Below are positions 21,674-38,115 of a stretch of DNA of 64,000 bases, one piece after another. The notes below the pieces were generated by a model. It did no database searches, was not told the DNA's origin, and was given only the letters and a program-made list of their open reading frames with translations. The DNA is from Beroe ovata. Taxonomy: Eukaryota > Ctenophora > Nuda > Beroida > Beroidae. Both the position numbers and the translations under genes were made by a program. Positions within the stretch are counted from its first letter, which is position 1, and the number at the start of each line of letters is the position of its first letter. The stretch lies in NCBI GenBank assembly GCA_946803715.1, contig CAMPET010000151.1, positions 78,126 to 142,125 of the forward strand, given 5' to 3'.

Positions 21674-24600
21674 TCAACAGTAAGTTGCGGCATCTTCGTG
21701 TGTGAGTGAGTGCTTATTGCTGTCTGAAACATCCTGTTCGGAGAGGGAGAGATTTACAAGGTGTGACGTCACGCTTACTCACGTTACGTCACGTCACTCC
21801 GTCATACCTGGGTTCCAGCTGATGGGCCGGACTTTTCTGAAATAACATTATGGTTTTAGGACTGGCTGTGTGTGTGTGTGTTTGAGTGTGTGTGTGTGTG
21901 TGTGTGTATGTGTGTGTCTGCGTGTGTGTATGTATGTGTGTATGTATGTTTGTGTATGTTTGTGTGTATGTATGTGTGTGTCTGTGTATGTGTGTGTCTG
22001 TNNNNNNNNNNNTGTGTGTGTGTGTGTGTGTGTTTGTGTTCGAGTGTGTGTGTGGAAAAACATGGATCTATAAGATACCTGATTGATTCGGTGGTCCCCA
22101 CAACCTCACGCTAGCGTCATCTGACCCTGACACGAAGCAGTCTGTGTATACCGGGTTCCATGACACACACGAAACTATCCGACTGTGTCCCACTAGTTTC
22201 AGGATGGGAGCAGAGTTGTTCCTCTTGAAAACATACACATGGTGATCTAATCAGGGATGGAGTGTTACAAAAGTGCAGTTGTTATAACTGATTTATACAC
22301 TGACCGTTGGATACAATGCAGAAATAAACTACAAAATAGGCGGTTACAAAGTCCTACCTTCGCTACCACTTAGGATGAACTGTTGTTTAGATCCGCCGAA
22401 ACATGAGTTGATCTGATAGTCGGACTGAACTAGCCCGTGAAACTTCCTAATTGATGTTCCAGATGCGACATCAACAAGTAGCAATCCCTAAGAAAAGTAT
22501 GAAGATTGCGACTATTATAATACAGACGTTACTGATAAGTTATCAAGAAAAAAAATCTGGTGATATTCTAACCTGTTTTGCTAAGGTGAGCAGGCAGTAT
22601 TTCTCATTATTAGATAGTGTCATGTTAATTATTTGGTTTTCGTCTTCACATATCGTGTGATCTGTGTAATCTTGGAAATTGTAGGACCGAACACGTTTGT
22701 GACTGTCGGCAGCTAAGACAGTCTTGTTGTCGCGAAGTGTTGCGACTGAATGGAGTCGGACACCCTCCCAGTTGTATACAGTAGTGGTGTGAAGATCCTG
22801 GGGTGAACCAGAGTATATAAATGTGAATGTACAATGCAAAGTTTAATCTATTTTGGGAACCATTACGAAAGTGTATGACTGATACGCGATGTGGAGAGCG
22901 CGCGCGCAAACATTGCGCGGCTCAGCAAATGATGAAACTGCACAACTTTCACAGGGATCAGCGCTACTTTTGCTAGTTGTTATAGTTAATCTAACAAATA
23001 TGCCCCACACGTATAAACACGCGACCGCTGGAATGGAAGCAAACTCATCACGTACATATTTGTAAAATTGTCCCTGCTGTCCCCCAGTGTAAATGAACCG
23101 GCTATCTGGCGACCAAGCACAGCAAGTTAACACATCGTCTGGGGACTGTGTCACTTTACACTTCACAACAGCCGTTGAGCCCTGAGGAACGAGAAGTGAA
23201 AAAGTGAAAAAGGCGAAATAATTTGCCATCTTGACAAGAATGACTTTCACAAACCGTGACTGTCCAAACTACTGCCTCAGGACACTTCTCCACGCCACAA
23301 ACACAAATCATCGTGTCATCGGGGCTCCATGCTATGTAGCCCACACTGTACGTTACGTTGATCAGTTTGTCCTCAACCAACTGATACCGCTGTGATGTAT
23401 TACAGGATTAGCTGAAGTGAATCCTTAAACAACAGCAAAACACACACACACACNCACACACACACACACACACTGGTTAAGGTGTTGAGAACACATAACA
23501 CAATTCTAGGAAAAGTCGATTATATCCTACATAATATACCTAACCTAACCTCTCAATATATCCAATGTTATAAAGATTTGTTGGCGACTTTCCAAAACTA
23601 ACTCGCGAATGGGAAGCATGTGACTGAGTGTAATTATTGTGAAATAGTTCGCCCAGCGAATTGTACAGCAATTATCTGGTTCAGGAGAAAATGACTGTTG
23701 GTGTGATCAATATCCCACAAATCATAATTCTGAAGTGTCTGCGTTGGCAACAAGAGTCATCATTGGTGTCAGTTAGAGCATGGTGTCATTGTTGGTGACA
23801 AGGGGTGTCAGTTCAGGACCAGCACTGCTTGAAAGCGCACGTTTTTATGTTCAATGATTTCAAACATAATGACACGATTCATTATTCCTAGTAGCATTTG
23901 TTCATCTAACCTTACATCCTATTACATTCCAGTGAGCTGTTAAACAGTGCGTTTACACACGGTTATACTCATTTAGTACCCCACGCCACATGTTTCATAC
24001 TCACATGTCGTGAATTAATAATAAAACAATAAGGTTTTTATTACATCCATAATACACACACACACACACACACANCACGCACATATATTCGTGTCAGTTA
24101 CAATGAAATACCGAAGATTGACGTTAAATGACGCATTGATATGTGACACAATCTCAGCATTTCATTGACTTGATTCATTGAACACACTGTTCGCCAAGCT
24201 AAACAACAGATGTATATTTTATGCTTTTGAATCCGGCCATTTAGCATTGGCGAACATAATGTTCATAGCAGGTATAGTGATGTACATTGTACATTCAGAG
24301 ATTACACCCTGACGTCAGACACAGACACATCCACTTATAAAGTCAATTATATTTTCCACAAAAATGTCAATTATACTTTTAAGGTCAAGAAAAATATAAC
24401 CTTGTGTTTGAGCTCACCATTGGGTTGTATTTCCAGATGTACAAACTCCCATCAAGGGCCCCGGTGGCCAGGAAAAGGCCCGAGTTGGACCATGTACAGT
24501 GCAGCACTTCATCACGGTGCTCAAGAATCTGTTTAGTCTCGGTGGGGAACGACTCCCTGTGGGTAAGAAAATGGATGAGAGAATTGGGCGGGGGGAATCG

Positions 24601-27600
24601 GGGGTCAATGATGTGGGATTGGGGATCGGGGGGGTTTATAATGGTGACAAGGGGGCGAAATACGAATAAGACCAGTAACACAGAGTTACATTGCGCTGTG
24701 ATGCTGGAATTTACCGAGGATCCTATATGGCTTTCTTGTAATGAATAGACATATATTACTCTGTACATGGGCGTTTCCCGTATACAGTATAATTACAGTA
24801 CAATTCCCTAGGATAAAGTGGAGTAGCTAGGTATACAATGTCTCCGTAATCAGTAGGTAATTCCACCTGATTAGCCTGTCTTGTTCGGGAGAGGTGGAAA
24901 TAATGGCTCGCCCCAGAAAAAAAAGGTGCTAATAGGTGCAGCCAGGTGAAATGATAGTCCACCTATGGATGACAAAGGAGCACACCTCTACGCAGGAAGT
25001 CGATGAAAATAATAATGACCCATCTCAGGAGATGTGAAAATAGTTACCCACCTCGGAAGGAAATGGGGAAAACTCGGAAGAAACTGAGAATAACGGGGAA
25101 GGAAATGGGGAATAACGACCTACCTTGTGCAGGAGTGATCCTCGAGAAGCGAAGAGTTGGAAACACATGGGATAAACTCAGTGTTATGGTAAACACAGTT
25201 ATTTGCTTGATGCACCAGTGCTTGCTTCAGGAGTCCCTCCAGACGCCGTGGTGGCAACATCACTGACGCCGGCAGGAATTCTGCGGAATATCAGGGTTGT
25301 AACTACTGACACAATCTCTTGTGACACCACACGACGGACGCCACATTTACTCTTATGAAACCGATTTCAATGCACCACATTTAGTCTGACAACAATTCCG
25401 TTGACACCACTCCGACTAACACCACTCCGACTAACACCACTCTGACTGACTCCACTCACCCTGTATCTTGTGTATCAGGAGTTGTCTACTCGATCCCATG
25501 GCGCCCGTCCACTTTGCCATGCTTCTCAGATCAGCAGGGCTGCTACACATGAGATACGAGGGTAGGGTATGAAGTTCAACTGGACTATGCTTGAGTGGGG
25601 TTATCTCTTCCTGCAGACACATGAGCGCCTGTATCTGCTCTCCTGACGAGAAATGTGCGTGTGTACCGTGTGTGTGTGCGTGTGTGAGTGCGTGTGTGAG
25701 TGCGTGTGTGTGTGTAGGTATCAGAAATACAGTGTGTCTCTCGACACATGAGCCATGTGACAGTAGCCACCTTTCAAAATGTGTCTCACCTTTCTCCAGG
25801 AGCTCCAGGTACTTCTGTTCCAGAATCTTGTACTTCATATCCGTTACCCCGGTGTCCGTTGGTTCACAGAGCTGCGTGAACACATACATCGCCTGTCAAA
25901 ATCACGCGTGTTATCGCACACGTGACTCACGCGTGATCATATCACGTTACGGTGAGGTACCTTATAAAGGAGCTAACTCACAGATTCCCATTCGCCAGAC
26001 AGAATGTGACTCCGGAGCTGTGATGCGAGTGGATGTTCCAAAACCGATCCTCCTTCCTCTACTAACTTGTCCACCGTCTTACTGAAGTGGACTCGTGTCT
26101 AAATATGATAACACGACAGAACTCGCTAAAGTGCGAATCTTGGTAATTAGTAACACAAAAGTTATTAATTGAAGAACGTAGACAACTCCAAAATTATTAA
26201 TGGCACTACATTTGGGCATCCCATCACAGAGCATCGATTTTAGCGGCCATCCAATATTAATCTGACTAAACAGTTGGATTCAGAGACGGGGATAAACTGG
26301 GTGCTGCCATGTCTAGAACAGTACCACCCGTTTAAGAGTTTAGGAGCGCTGGTTAAACTGTCATAACTCAATCCAATAGAATGTACGGCAGTATAAGACA
26401 TTGTTTACTTATAGAACAAAGTTAAACTCGGTTCATCCATGTCTGCAGGGGTTGGAACCCAGCAACATAATCCCTCACCGAAACACCCTCGGCTGAATGT
26501 GTATATTATACGTTATTGTGATCGACGACATGAAATTTCGGGGCTATGTATTAACGATGATCGCATAGCACACACTTATTACGCAATGATTGGTAATAAC
26601 TCTGAAATCACCGCTATGCTTTGCTGCCTGACAACAGTACCTAACAGTACCCTAGTATATGTGGTGTATGACATAATCATAGGGCGTGAGCGTTATTTAC
26701 ACACTCAAGGACACGGACACACACAGTGAAAACACAGACAGCCGTACACACACGCACATACATACTGGCCAAAATGATATAAAATCAGGCACTTCAAGGT
26801 TTTCTACACACTATCACTAGCAGTGAAATATGACCAAGAGAACACTCAACACACCCGGCCAAACATTGAACAGTACTGGTACATACCACAAAACATAGAA
26901 CTCTCATACTATTTTCCCACACTGACACTCACACTTTGACATGACTCACTCACAGATTGACACTCACAAATTGACACTCATACATTGACACTCACACATT
27001 GACATGACTCACTCACACATTGACACTGACACACTGACACTCNTGACACTCACACACTGACACATTGACACAGACACATTGACACTCACACATTGACACT
27101 GACTCACTCACACATTGCCACTCACACATTGACATGATTAGAGGACACTTGTTGGATGGGAGAGAGAATACACAATTTGTCGTTTTCCGTATGATACAAA
27201 AATATCAGTTGAGTACAATTAGCTGTTAAACAACTTGAATAATACACAACTTGAATTATTCACAACTTGAATTATACACAACTTGAAGTATAAACAACTT
27301 GAGTATACACAACTTGAAGTGTGTACAATCAGGAATTAGGAATGAATGTCAGGAATGAATTTCAATGCCAATGAAATGATTTTCAGTAATCTAAGTAGAG
27401 AAATGTGAGAGGATTATTCAGTGTAACATGTTATTCACATGTTGATTTCAGCGTTTTATGCACATATAATAACGGTATATTGTTGTGTATCGATGTGCGT
27501 GTGTAACTGGATTTGTACACTAAACATCGGCGAGTATCATTTCGTTCACAGAAATGTAACGGCATTCAATAACAATGGATAATTTATACAAACCGAGCTC

Positions 27601-27924
27601 AAATCCTTCAATTGTTCGGGATTGAGGTATTACATGGAATATGGATATATTTCATCTCAAAATCTTGTTTGAATAGATATCGATAAAATGTACTCACTGT
27701 AATCCGAGTTCGAGCAGATGCTGGCCTATCAATCGAATAGTATCTTTCTGATGATGGGGTATGTAGATCCTTCCCGAATGAGAACCATTGTTCGATGAGT
27801 GACCATTTTGATTGACTAACTTGTTATTCAAGTTAGTCGCTACGTGATTGCTCTCTTCGTTGTCACGGTTGCTTGACCCGTTGGTTTCTACTTTTGAGCT
27901 ATCGGGATTACCATTGGAGTGCAT
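21674..27924 (-). CDS. WDR26: WD repeat-containing protein 26 (CTLH/GID E3 ligase subunit)
   Basis: Scaffold subunit of the CTLH (GID) ubiquitin ligase, equivalent to Gid7. Thirteen exons: 27698-27924, 25982-26081, 25790-25892, 25460-25642, 25124-25280, 24418-24556, 23255-23389, 23056-23181, 22573-22797, 22358-22487, 22079-22246, 21808-21836 and 21674-21733; all phases agree, giving 593 residues. Order: Ser/Asn-rich N-terminus, LisH (DTIRLIGQHLLELGLH), CTLH (KTVDKLVEEGGSVLEHPLA, YKILEQKYLELLEKG, YLMCSSPADLRSMAKW), VMLPPRRLEGLLKQAL, then WD40 repeats (DEVLHCTWSNSGLFLATGAL, AWSPDDTMICVCGVEKCPE, AWSPDSRFIYTGGQQGQF, VLAADSHKRVRSYNFQD, INSCFGGSKQQFILSGSEDH, VSWNPVYTDCFVSGSDDASV). The N-terminus may extend upstream, since an acceptor near 28006 opens a frame encoding SPPPPAKRAR before the ATG at 27924. 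The last two small exons lie beyond a TG repeat and are less certain. Confidence 0.93.
21866..22056. repeat. (TG)n microsatellite with assembly gap
   Basis: Long TG/TATG tract inside the penultimate WDR26 intron, interrupted by eleven Ns at 22002-22012. Its true length is unknown. Confidence 0.9.
23440..24085. repeat. (CA)n tracts in a WDR26 intron
   Basis: CA runs at about 23440-23475 and 24053-24080, each with one N, lie in the roughly 1-kb intron between the exons 23255-23389 and 24418-24556. The rest of this intron is AT-rich with no coding signal. Confidence 0.8.
25398..25456. repeat. 15-bp tandem repeat abutting a WDR26 donor
   Basis: Three to four copies of a unit like ACACCACTCCGACTA end directly at the donor of the exon 25460-25642. 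Read on the gene's strand the units resemble the donor context (GAGTGG). Confidence 0.7.
26930..27135. repeat. ACACATTGACACTC minisatellite
   Basis: About a dozen imperfect 15-bp units with one N at 27043, inside the large first WDR26 intron (26082-27697). A second short repeat, ACAACTTGAATTAT type, occupies about 27228-27325. I see no nested gene in this intron. Confidence 0.8.
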
Positions 27925-28771
27925 GTCACTTGTTATGCGGGCTCGCTTTGCAGGGGGAGGGGGTGAACCGTCTTCCCCTGCTTGATTATAAGAGTCCAGA
28001 CCTAAAACTATTCAGCCCCGTGGGTTCCCTTGCAAACCGGAAGTGGCTTGCTGGGATTTTCAGGACCCACGAAAACAAATACAAACACACCACGCTCAAA
28101 GGTCCTTCGTTGGTGGATGTTGTGTTGATGACAGCTTGGCTATTCTGATTAAACTGATTCCATTGATGAACAGCTTTGGGAGTACGAGGTTACCAGTAGT
28201 TGATGAACAATATCTTCTTCTTACCTGTAAGACAAACCTGTGCGAACGAAACTTGGATTAACTTTTGATGTAACTATTCACTCGTTGATATTTCGCAAAG
28301 TTATTTAAGGTCAGGAAACTTTTTTGCGCGGCGCGACTTGACTTCTTCAGCATATAATTTTGAGTGCGCGTTGGAAAAAGAACATGCTTTTTTGACTTAT
28401 TTAATAATCATTTATAATTTTTACCCTCAGTTAAGATCTAGACGTAAATATGAGATTCAAAAAAGTTGAGATCAAAAAAGGTCGCGCCGCGCAATATCAG
28501 TACTCAATGGATGTTTCGAAAATTCAATATTAATATCAAATTTGTGAATTAACAATTCCCACTAAAAACCACATTTTTATTATTCTTTACATTAGAATTA
28601 GATCGTCGTTTCATTGATCATATTACAGTATTGGTTTGTTTCAATTCGCTACACAAAGTAATAGTAGTATTCCAATAACAACTTGAATATTCTGTCAGAC
28701 TATTCCACTACAAACCTACCAATGTAGTACAAGGTACCTAGTGAATGACCTAGTAAGTTATTCCAGGTAAC
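27925..28771. other. Divergent intergenic region WDR26 / PHKA
   Basis: About 850 bp between the two start codons, so it should hold both promoters. GC-alternating patches at 28326-28342 and 28483-28492 (GCGCGGCGCGAC, GTCGCGCCGCGC) are inverted relative to each other and echo the GC-rich repeat family. An acceptor-like AG near 28006 may belong to an upstream WDR26 exon junction. Confidence 0.5.
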
Positions 28772-31700
28772 ATGACAAGTGACTTATGCTACAGAAGAAA
28801 TGTTGGAAACAATAATCTTATGTACTGGTATGCTATCACAAGAAAGACTATCATAGCAAATCAAGACCCTATAACAGGACTTATTCCTTCCTATCCTGGT
28901 GGTGATACATGGGTTCGAGATTGTACTTACGCTGTTCACTCTATATGGGCTCTTTCTGTGGCATTTGAGAAGCATCCTCAAGGAGACCGACTTGGAGCTA
29001 CAAGCCATGAGCTTAGGTTAAGGACTGTTAAAGCAATGCAAGGCCTATTGAATTGCTTCATGACACAGAAGGATAAATTGACAAAATTTATTGAGACAGA
29101 GTGTTTTTCTGATTGCCTCCATGCTAAATATAGTACAACTAGTGGTCAGCCTGTGGTAGGAGACACTGATTGGGGCCATCTTCAACTAGATGCAACCGCA
29201 TTGTTTCTATTAACATTAGCTCAGATTACTTCTTCCGGCTACATTATTGTTCAGTCTCTAAGTGAAGTAAAGCTTGTACAAAAGTTAGTTTTGTATGTTC
29301 ATCTAGCCTATAGAACACCTGATTTTGGGGTTTATGAAAGGGGAGATAAGAATAACAGAGGGATTAGAGAAATGAGTGCTTGTTCTGTTGGGATGGCAAA
29401 GGCTGCACTTGTTGCAGTGAGAGATCTTAACTTATTTGGTGGGAAAGGTGGGCCAAGTTCAATAATTCATGTTCCCCCAGATATGTCAAGAAAGTGTAAT
29501 AATGTTCTCGAATCAATTCTCCCAAGAGGAAGTAAGAGCAAAGAGTTTGACAGTTCCATTTTAGCAATACTTTCCTATCCCGCATTTTCAGTTGAATCAG
29601 ACATTCTGAATAGTTATTGTAAGGATTTGCTGACTGAAAATCTCAAGGGGACCTATGGCTTTAAAAGGTTCCTTCTTGATGGTTATAAGTGTCCACTGGA
29701 AGATAACTCAAGACTTCATTATGAAATGGGTGAATTGAAGAACTTTGCTAATATTGAATGTGAATGGCCTATATACCTAGTCTATGAATGGATTGACGAA
29801 ATATTCAATGGTGATCTTGAAGCAGCAAGTAAATTGAAAGATATGATTGAGCAACTTGTTGTCATAGATGAGGAGGGTTTTCCACTACTACCAGAACTAT
29901 ATTTCCTTCCAAGTGATAAGATAAATGCTGAGAGGGAGGATCCTGGTTCACAGTCACGGTTATGTGGCGGGAAGATCCCCTTCTTATGGGGGCAATCCCT
30001 TTTCATCCTTGCCAATCTATTGCATAGTCAGTTTCTGTCTATCAGTGATATTGATCCACTGAATAGAAGGCTGAGTGTCATGAAACAACCAGTTCCTATT
30101 GTCCAAGTGCTTCTATTCTCAGCTGATGAACAATGCCAGAATTTTGCAGAGCTAAACAGAATTCCTTGCATCCCGATAGTCAATGAAATATTCCACGTGA
30201 TAAGCCCATCTGTTGTGTCCAAGATATGGGAAGAGCTGGGGCTCAGTTATAGCCACGGTGATGAATCTGCTTATTACCATAATCTTCGCAAAGTAAGCTC
30301 CTTACAAACAAGTATTGTGTATCAGTATAAGGGCAAAAACTATATTTCTCTTCCTGAGTACTCCCTCAAATCTAGCTCTTACAGCATGCTGGACCACGAG
30401 ATGTTCATTCAAGAGACTGTAGCTACTATATCGTATCTATCCAGTCAATGGTATGTACCTGGACGACCTATCCTTGCCTTCTTACTCACCTCTGAGAACT
30501 GTAAAGAGGATTCTACCTTGCGGTTTCTCACATCGGTCAGTGCAGGTTCATACCAGGGCATTCAAGTGAAGTTGTGCTCAGCAGAGGATGCTTTATGCAC
30601 TTCATTCAAAAAGTCACTCTGTAACTTACCAATTATGTTCACTGCTCAAAATGGATGTTACCAACTGTGGAAAGATGATGCAATGACTACAGAATGTGAT
30701 ACTAAAGTCTGTGATACGAAAGGAGAGCTCATGAACAAGCCATCAGAACTCTCGGCTAAGGAGAAATTGAAAATTTTGACTGATAGGTTTTTCGCCACAG
30801 GTCAGAATATTGATACAAGTTTTTTGCAAGAGACCTATCACGCTGCCTGCCAAGAAAAAGACTGGTATTCTGTACGTCATTGCTCTGCCCTTTTGCACCA
30901 AGTTCACAGATCATTTTGTGATGATGTCACTCACATTCTTGTGAATCAAAACCAAATTTCATTTGGAATCGGCGCTGATGAGCAGACTATATCACAGCCT
31001 CCAACTGGAAAAAAGGTGTTGGAACTACTGAATCAACACAGCAAGGAACATACAATATTCTTTGCACTATACCAGGAAATCCTATCTTATCTCTGCCAGA
31101 TCGCCAAAAAGAAGAGAGAACTTTTCAAAGGCATTCCCAATATCAGGCTGGGTTTTCTCATCAAGCTGATTGCTAAGGAAACATCTGGCAATGATTGTGA
31201 CTTTGAGGAAATGTGTGCAATGAGACCAGTTGAGTTGCACAACCTCGTTTATCAGCTGTTCAGTGGGGGTGTTACTGAAAATGAATACGATTCTCTCTCG
31301 TGGGAGAGAAGAAGATACATTGACGGTTCACTGAACCGGGTACCAATCAATTTCTACCCAAAGTTGTATCTCCTTCTCAGTCTCACAAGTGGCATTAATC
31401 TGAATGGCAACTTCTTGAAGTCATTTCCGATAATCAACGAGATGACGGAAGGAGAACCTCAATTTGCTACGACAATATCAACATGGCTAGAAAAAACACC
31501 ATCTCCTCAAATACGACAACTTTATGTTGAGGTTATTATGATGTTGGGTTCACTTGTCAAGCCAACAGACAAGTTACCTATTGAAATCAATCTTCACAAG
31601 GTACTTGAAGAAGCTCACAAATTGTTCAAGGAGGACATCAACTGGAAGGTTGATGATGGTTCACTTGGTGGATTGAGCCAAGAGTTTTTAGCAACACCGC

Positions 31701-31774
31701 CTACAGGTCAGTATGGTACTCTCACTTATATAGCTCAAGCAGTGGCATTGGTAGTTCTTGAGAGTTCAATCTGA
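28772..31774 (+). CDS. PHKA: Phosphorylase b kinase regulatory subunit alpha
   Basis: Largest regulatory subunit type of phosphorylase kinase, the calcium- and PKA-controlled activator of glycogen phosphorylase. Single exon, 1,000 residues. It matches the alpha more than the beta subunit: LHAKYSTTSGQPVVGDTDWG, LQLDATALFLLTLAQITSSG, DFGVYERGDKNNRGI, SVGMAKAALVAVRDLNLFG, YGFKRFLLDGYK, NIECEWPIYLVYEW, IPFLWGQSLFILANL, DIDPLNRRLS, RRRYIDGSLNRVPINFYPK and a C-terminal TPPTGQYGTLTYIAQA. The N-terminal half is the glycoside-hydrolase-15-like domain. Vertebrate alpha is about 1,235 residues. Here the long phosphorylated loop region is much reduced, and the protein ends in LESSI, without the CaaX farnesylation box of vertebrate alpha. 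TTATTCCAG ends five bases before the ATG. Confidence 0.9.
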   Translation: MTSDLCYRRNVGNNNLMYWYAITRKTIIANQDPITGLIPSYPGGDTWVRDCTYAVHSIWALSVAFEKHPQGDRLGATSHELRLRTVKAMQGLLNCFMTQKDKLTKFIETECFSDCLHAKYSTTSGQPVVGDTDWGHLQLDATALFLLTLAQITSSGYIIVQSLSEVKLVQKLVLYVHLAYRTPDFGVYERGDKNNRGIREMSACSVGMAKAALVAVRDLNLFGGKGGPSSIIHVPPDMSRKCNNVLESILPRGSKSKEFDSSILAILSYPAFSVESDILNSYCKDLLTENLKGTYGFKRFLLDGYKCPLEDNSRLHYEMGELKNFANIECEWPIYLVYEWIDEIFNGDLEAASKLKDMIEQLVVIDEEGFPLLPELYFLPSDKINAEREDPGSQSRLCGGKIPFLWGQSLFILANLLHSQFLSISDIDPLNRRLSVMKQPVPIVQVLLFSADEQCQNFAELNRIPCIPIVNEIFHVISPSVVSKIWEELGLSYSHGDESAYYHNLRKVSSLQTSIVYQYKGKNYISLPEYSLKSSSYSMLDHEMFIQETVATISYLSSQWYVPGRPILAFLLTSENCKEDSTLRFLTSVSAGSYQGIQVKLCSAEDALCTSFKKSLCNLPIMFTAQNGCYQLWKDDAMTTECDTKVCDTKGELMNKPSELSAKEKLKILTDRFFATGQNIDTSFLQETYHAACQEKDWYSVRHCSALLHQVHRSFCDDVTHILVNQNQISFGIGADEQTISQPPTGKKVLELLNQHSKEHTIFFALYQEILSYLCQIAKKKRELFKGIPNIRLGFLIKLIAKETSGNDCDFEEMCAMRPVELHNLVYQLFSGGVTENEYDSLSWERRRYIDGSLNRVPINFYPKLYLLLSLTSGINLNGNFLKSFPIINEMTEGEPQFATTISTWLEKTPSPQIRQLYVEVIMMLGSLVKPTDKLPIEINLHKVLEEAHKLFKEDINWKVDDGSLGGLSQEFLATPPTGQYGTLTYIAQAVALVVLESSI

Positions 31775-32499
31775 GATGAGGACTGTTCTACTTATGCCTG
31801 CTGTATTGCTTAGATGATTTTCATTTTACATAGTTGGATATGTGTTTGTAATTTGTATCTAAGTTTATTAACTTTGTTGCACTTGGGAATCGAATCTTTT
31901 GGGCTTAGTGACTCTATTGTACCGCATCTAGCAAAACACAAGATAACCTCGTTTTAAAGAATGTTTTTACCCTTTTTACATTTTTACCTTCTCTGGTTTT
32001 ATACAGTACCTCAATATGAAGCTTTGTGTATGATGTTTTGGACTTGCGTTCAATAAATTGACGTGATGTCGTGAAAAGTTAATAAATGTTGTATTGTTCA
32101 TCGTTTTGGAAATTTATATCATCTTTAGATCATTCTTCAGTATTGCACAATGTTATGCAGTGTTATAGTAATTGTTGATTTCGTATCAATTTCATTTTTA
32201 TTTCAGTGTTGGGATTAGTTGTTGAAAATATCACCTACGTATTTCGAATTCATTATGGTTTTAGTTTCGGTTATAACAATTTATATTATATTTTCCAGTC
32301 AGTTAGATCTGAAAGACTCCTGTACTATATTGATGTGATAATTTATCATTGATACTTGAAAAGCAGCATGAAACCGTTCTTTATGTTATTCTGTTCAACC
32401 AAGCATAAACATCTTCATATTTCGTCATTTCATCCATCATAGATTCCTTCCTTGGCAAAAGTAAAGGGAAGACACTCTTAATCTTACCATATCAGTTCA
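31775..32499. other. Intergenic PHKA 3' flank / RECQL 5' flank
   Basis: AT-rich sequence with AATAAA at about 32053 and again near 32089, which are likely PHKA polyadenylation signals. The sequence ATCTTACCATATCAG ends four bases before the RECQL ATG. No coding potential. Confidence 0.6.
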
Positions 32500-37651
<5,152 letters not shown>

Positions 37652-38115
37652 AAATATTCGGGAACATTCCGATAATCAATAATTCAATCATTTGTTCAAT
37701 TAGTGCTAACAGTTTTCCACTCATGGTGACCGATGATCGGAGTGGAATTCTTTGCTGATCAATACATGTTTCCCAAAACTGGTATACTCGTTATACAGTA
37801 AATTATTCTTTTTAATGCCATTTTTAAAATCATTTCTATGATATTTTGATAATGTTTCTTTTTCATTGACTCTTCTTCAAGTCAATGATTGGTTTAATAT
37901 TTGACAACAGAAGGCATGATATATTTGTCAGAGGTTCGCTGATAATTATATGTTGTTTCATACTGCACTCTTTCCTACACAATAGTCAATAGTATAGGAG
38001 GTATTGTATTAGTGTACATGATACATGGTGTACAGCATTTATTGCAATCTATGTTATAGCTGTGTCATCTCGTCACTTATTATTGACTCAGTATTTCCCT
38101 CTATGTAGCTGTAGG
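37652..38115. other. Intergenic RECQL 3' flank / synaptophysin-like 5' flank
   Basis: AT-rich, no coding potential. CCCTCTATGTAG ends shortly before the downstream ATG. Confidence 0.6.

Noticed and set aside
21848-22114. Cys/Val- and Thr/His-rich frames
   Set aside because: Translations of a TG/CA microsatellite with Ns, with no coding meaning.
26439-26729. Possible nested gene in the first WDR26 intron
   Set aside because: Plain open frame of 96 codons ending in repeat sequence, without splice context or recognisable features.
26930-27135. Regularly spaced repeat resembling a CRISPR array
   Set aside because: Units are directly adjacent without unique spacers, in an animal intron; it is a minisatellite.
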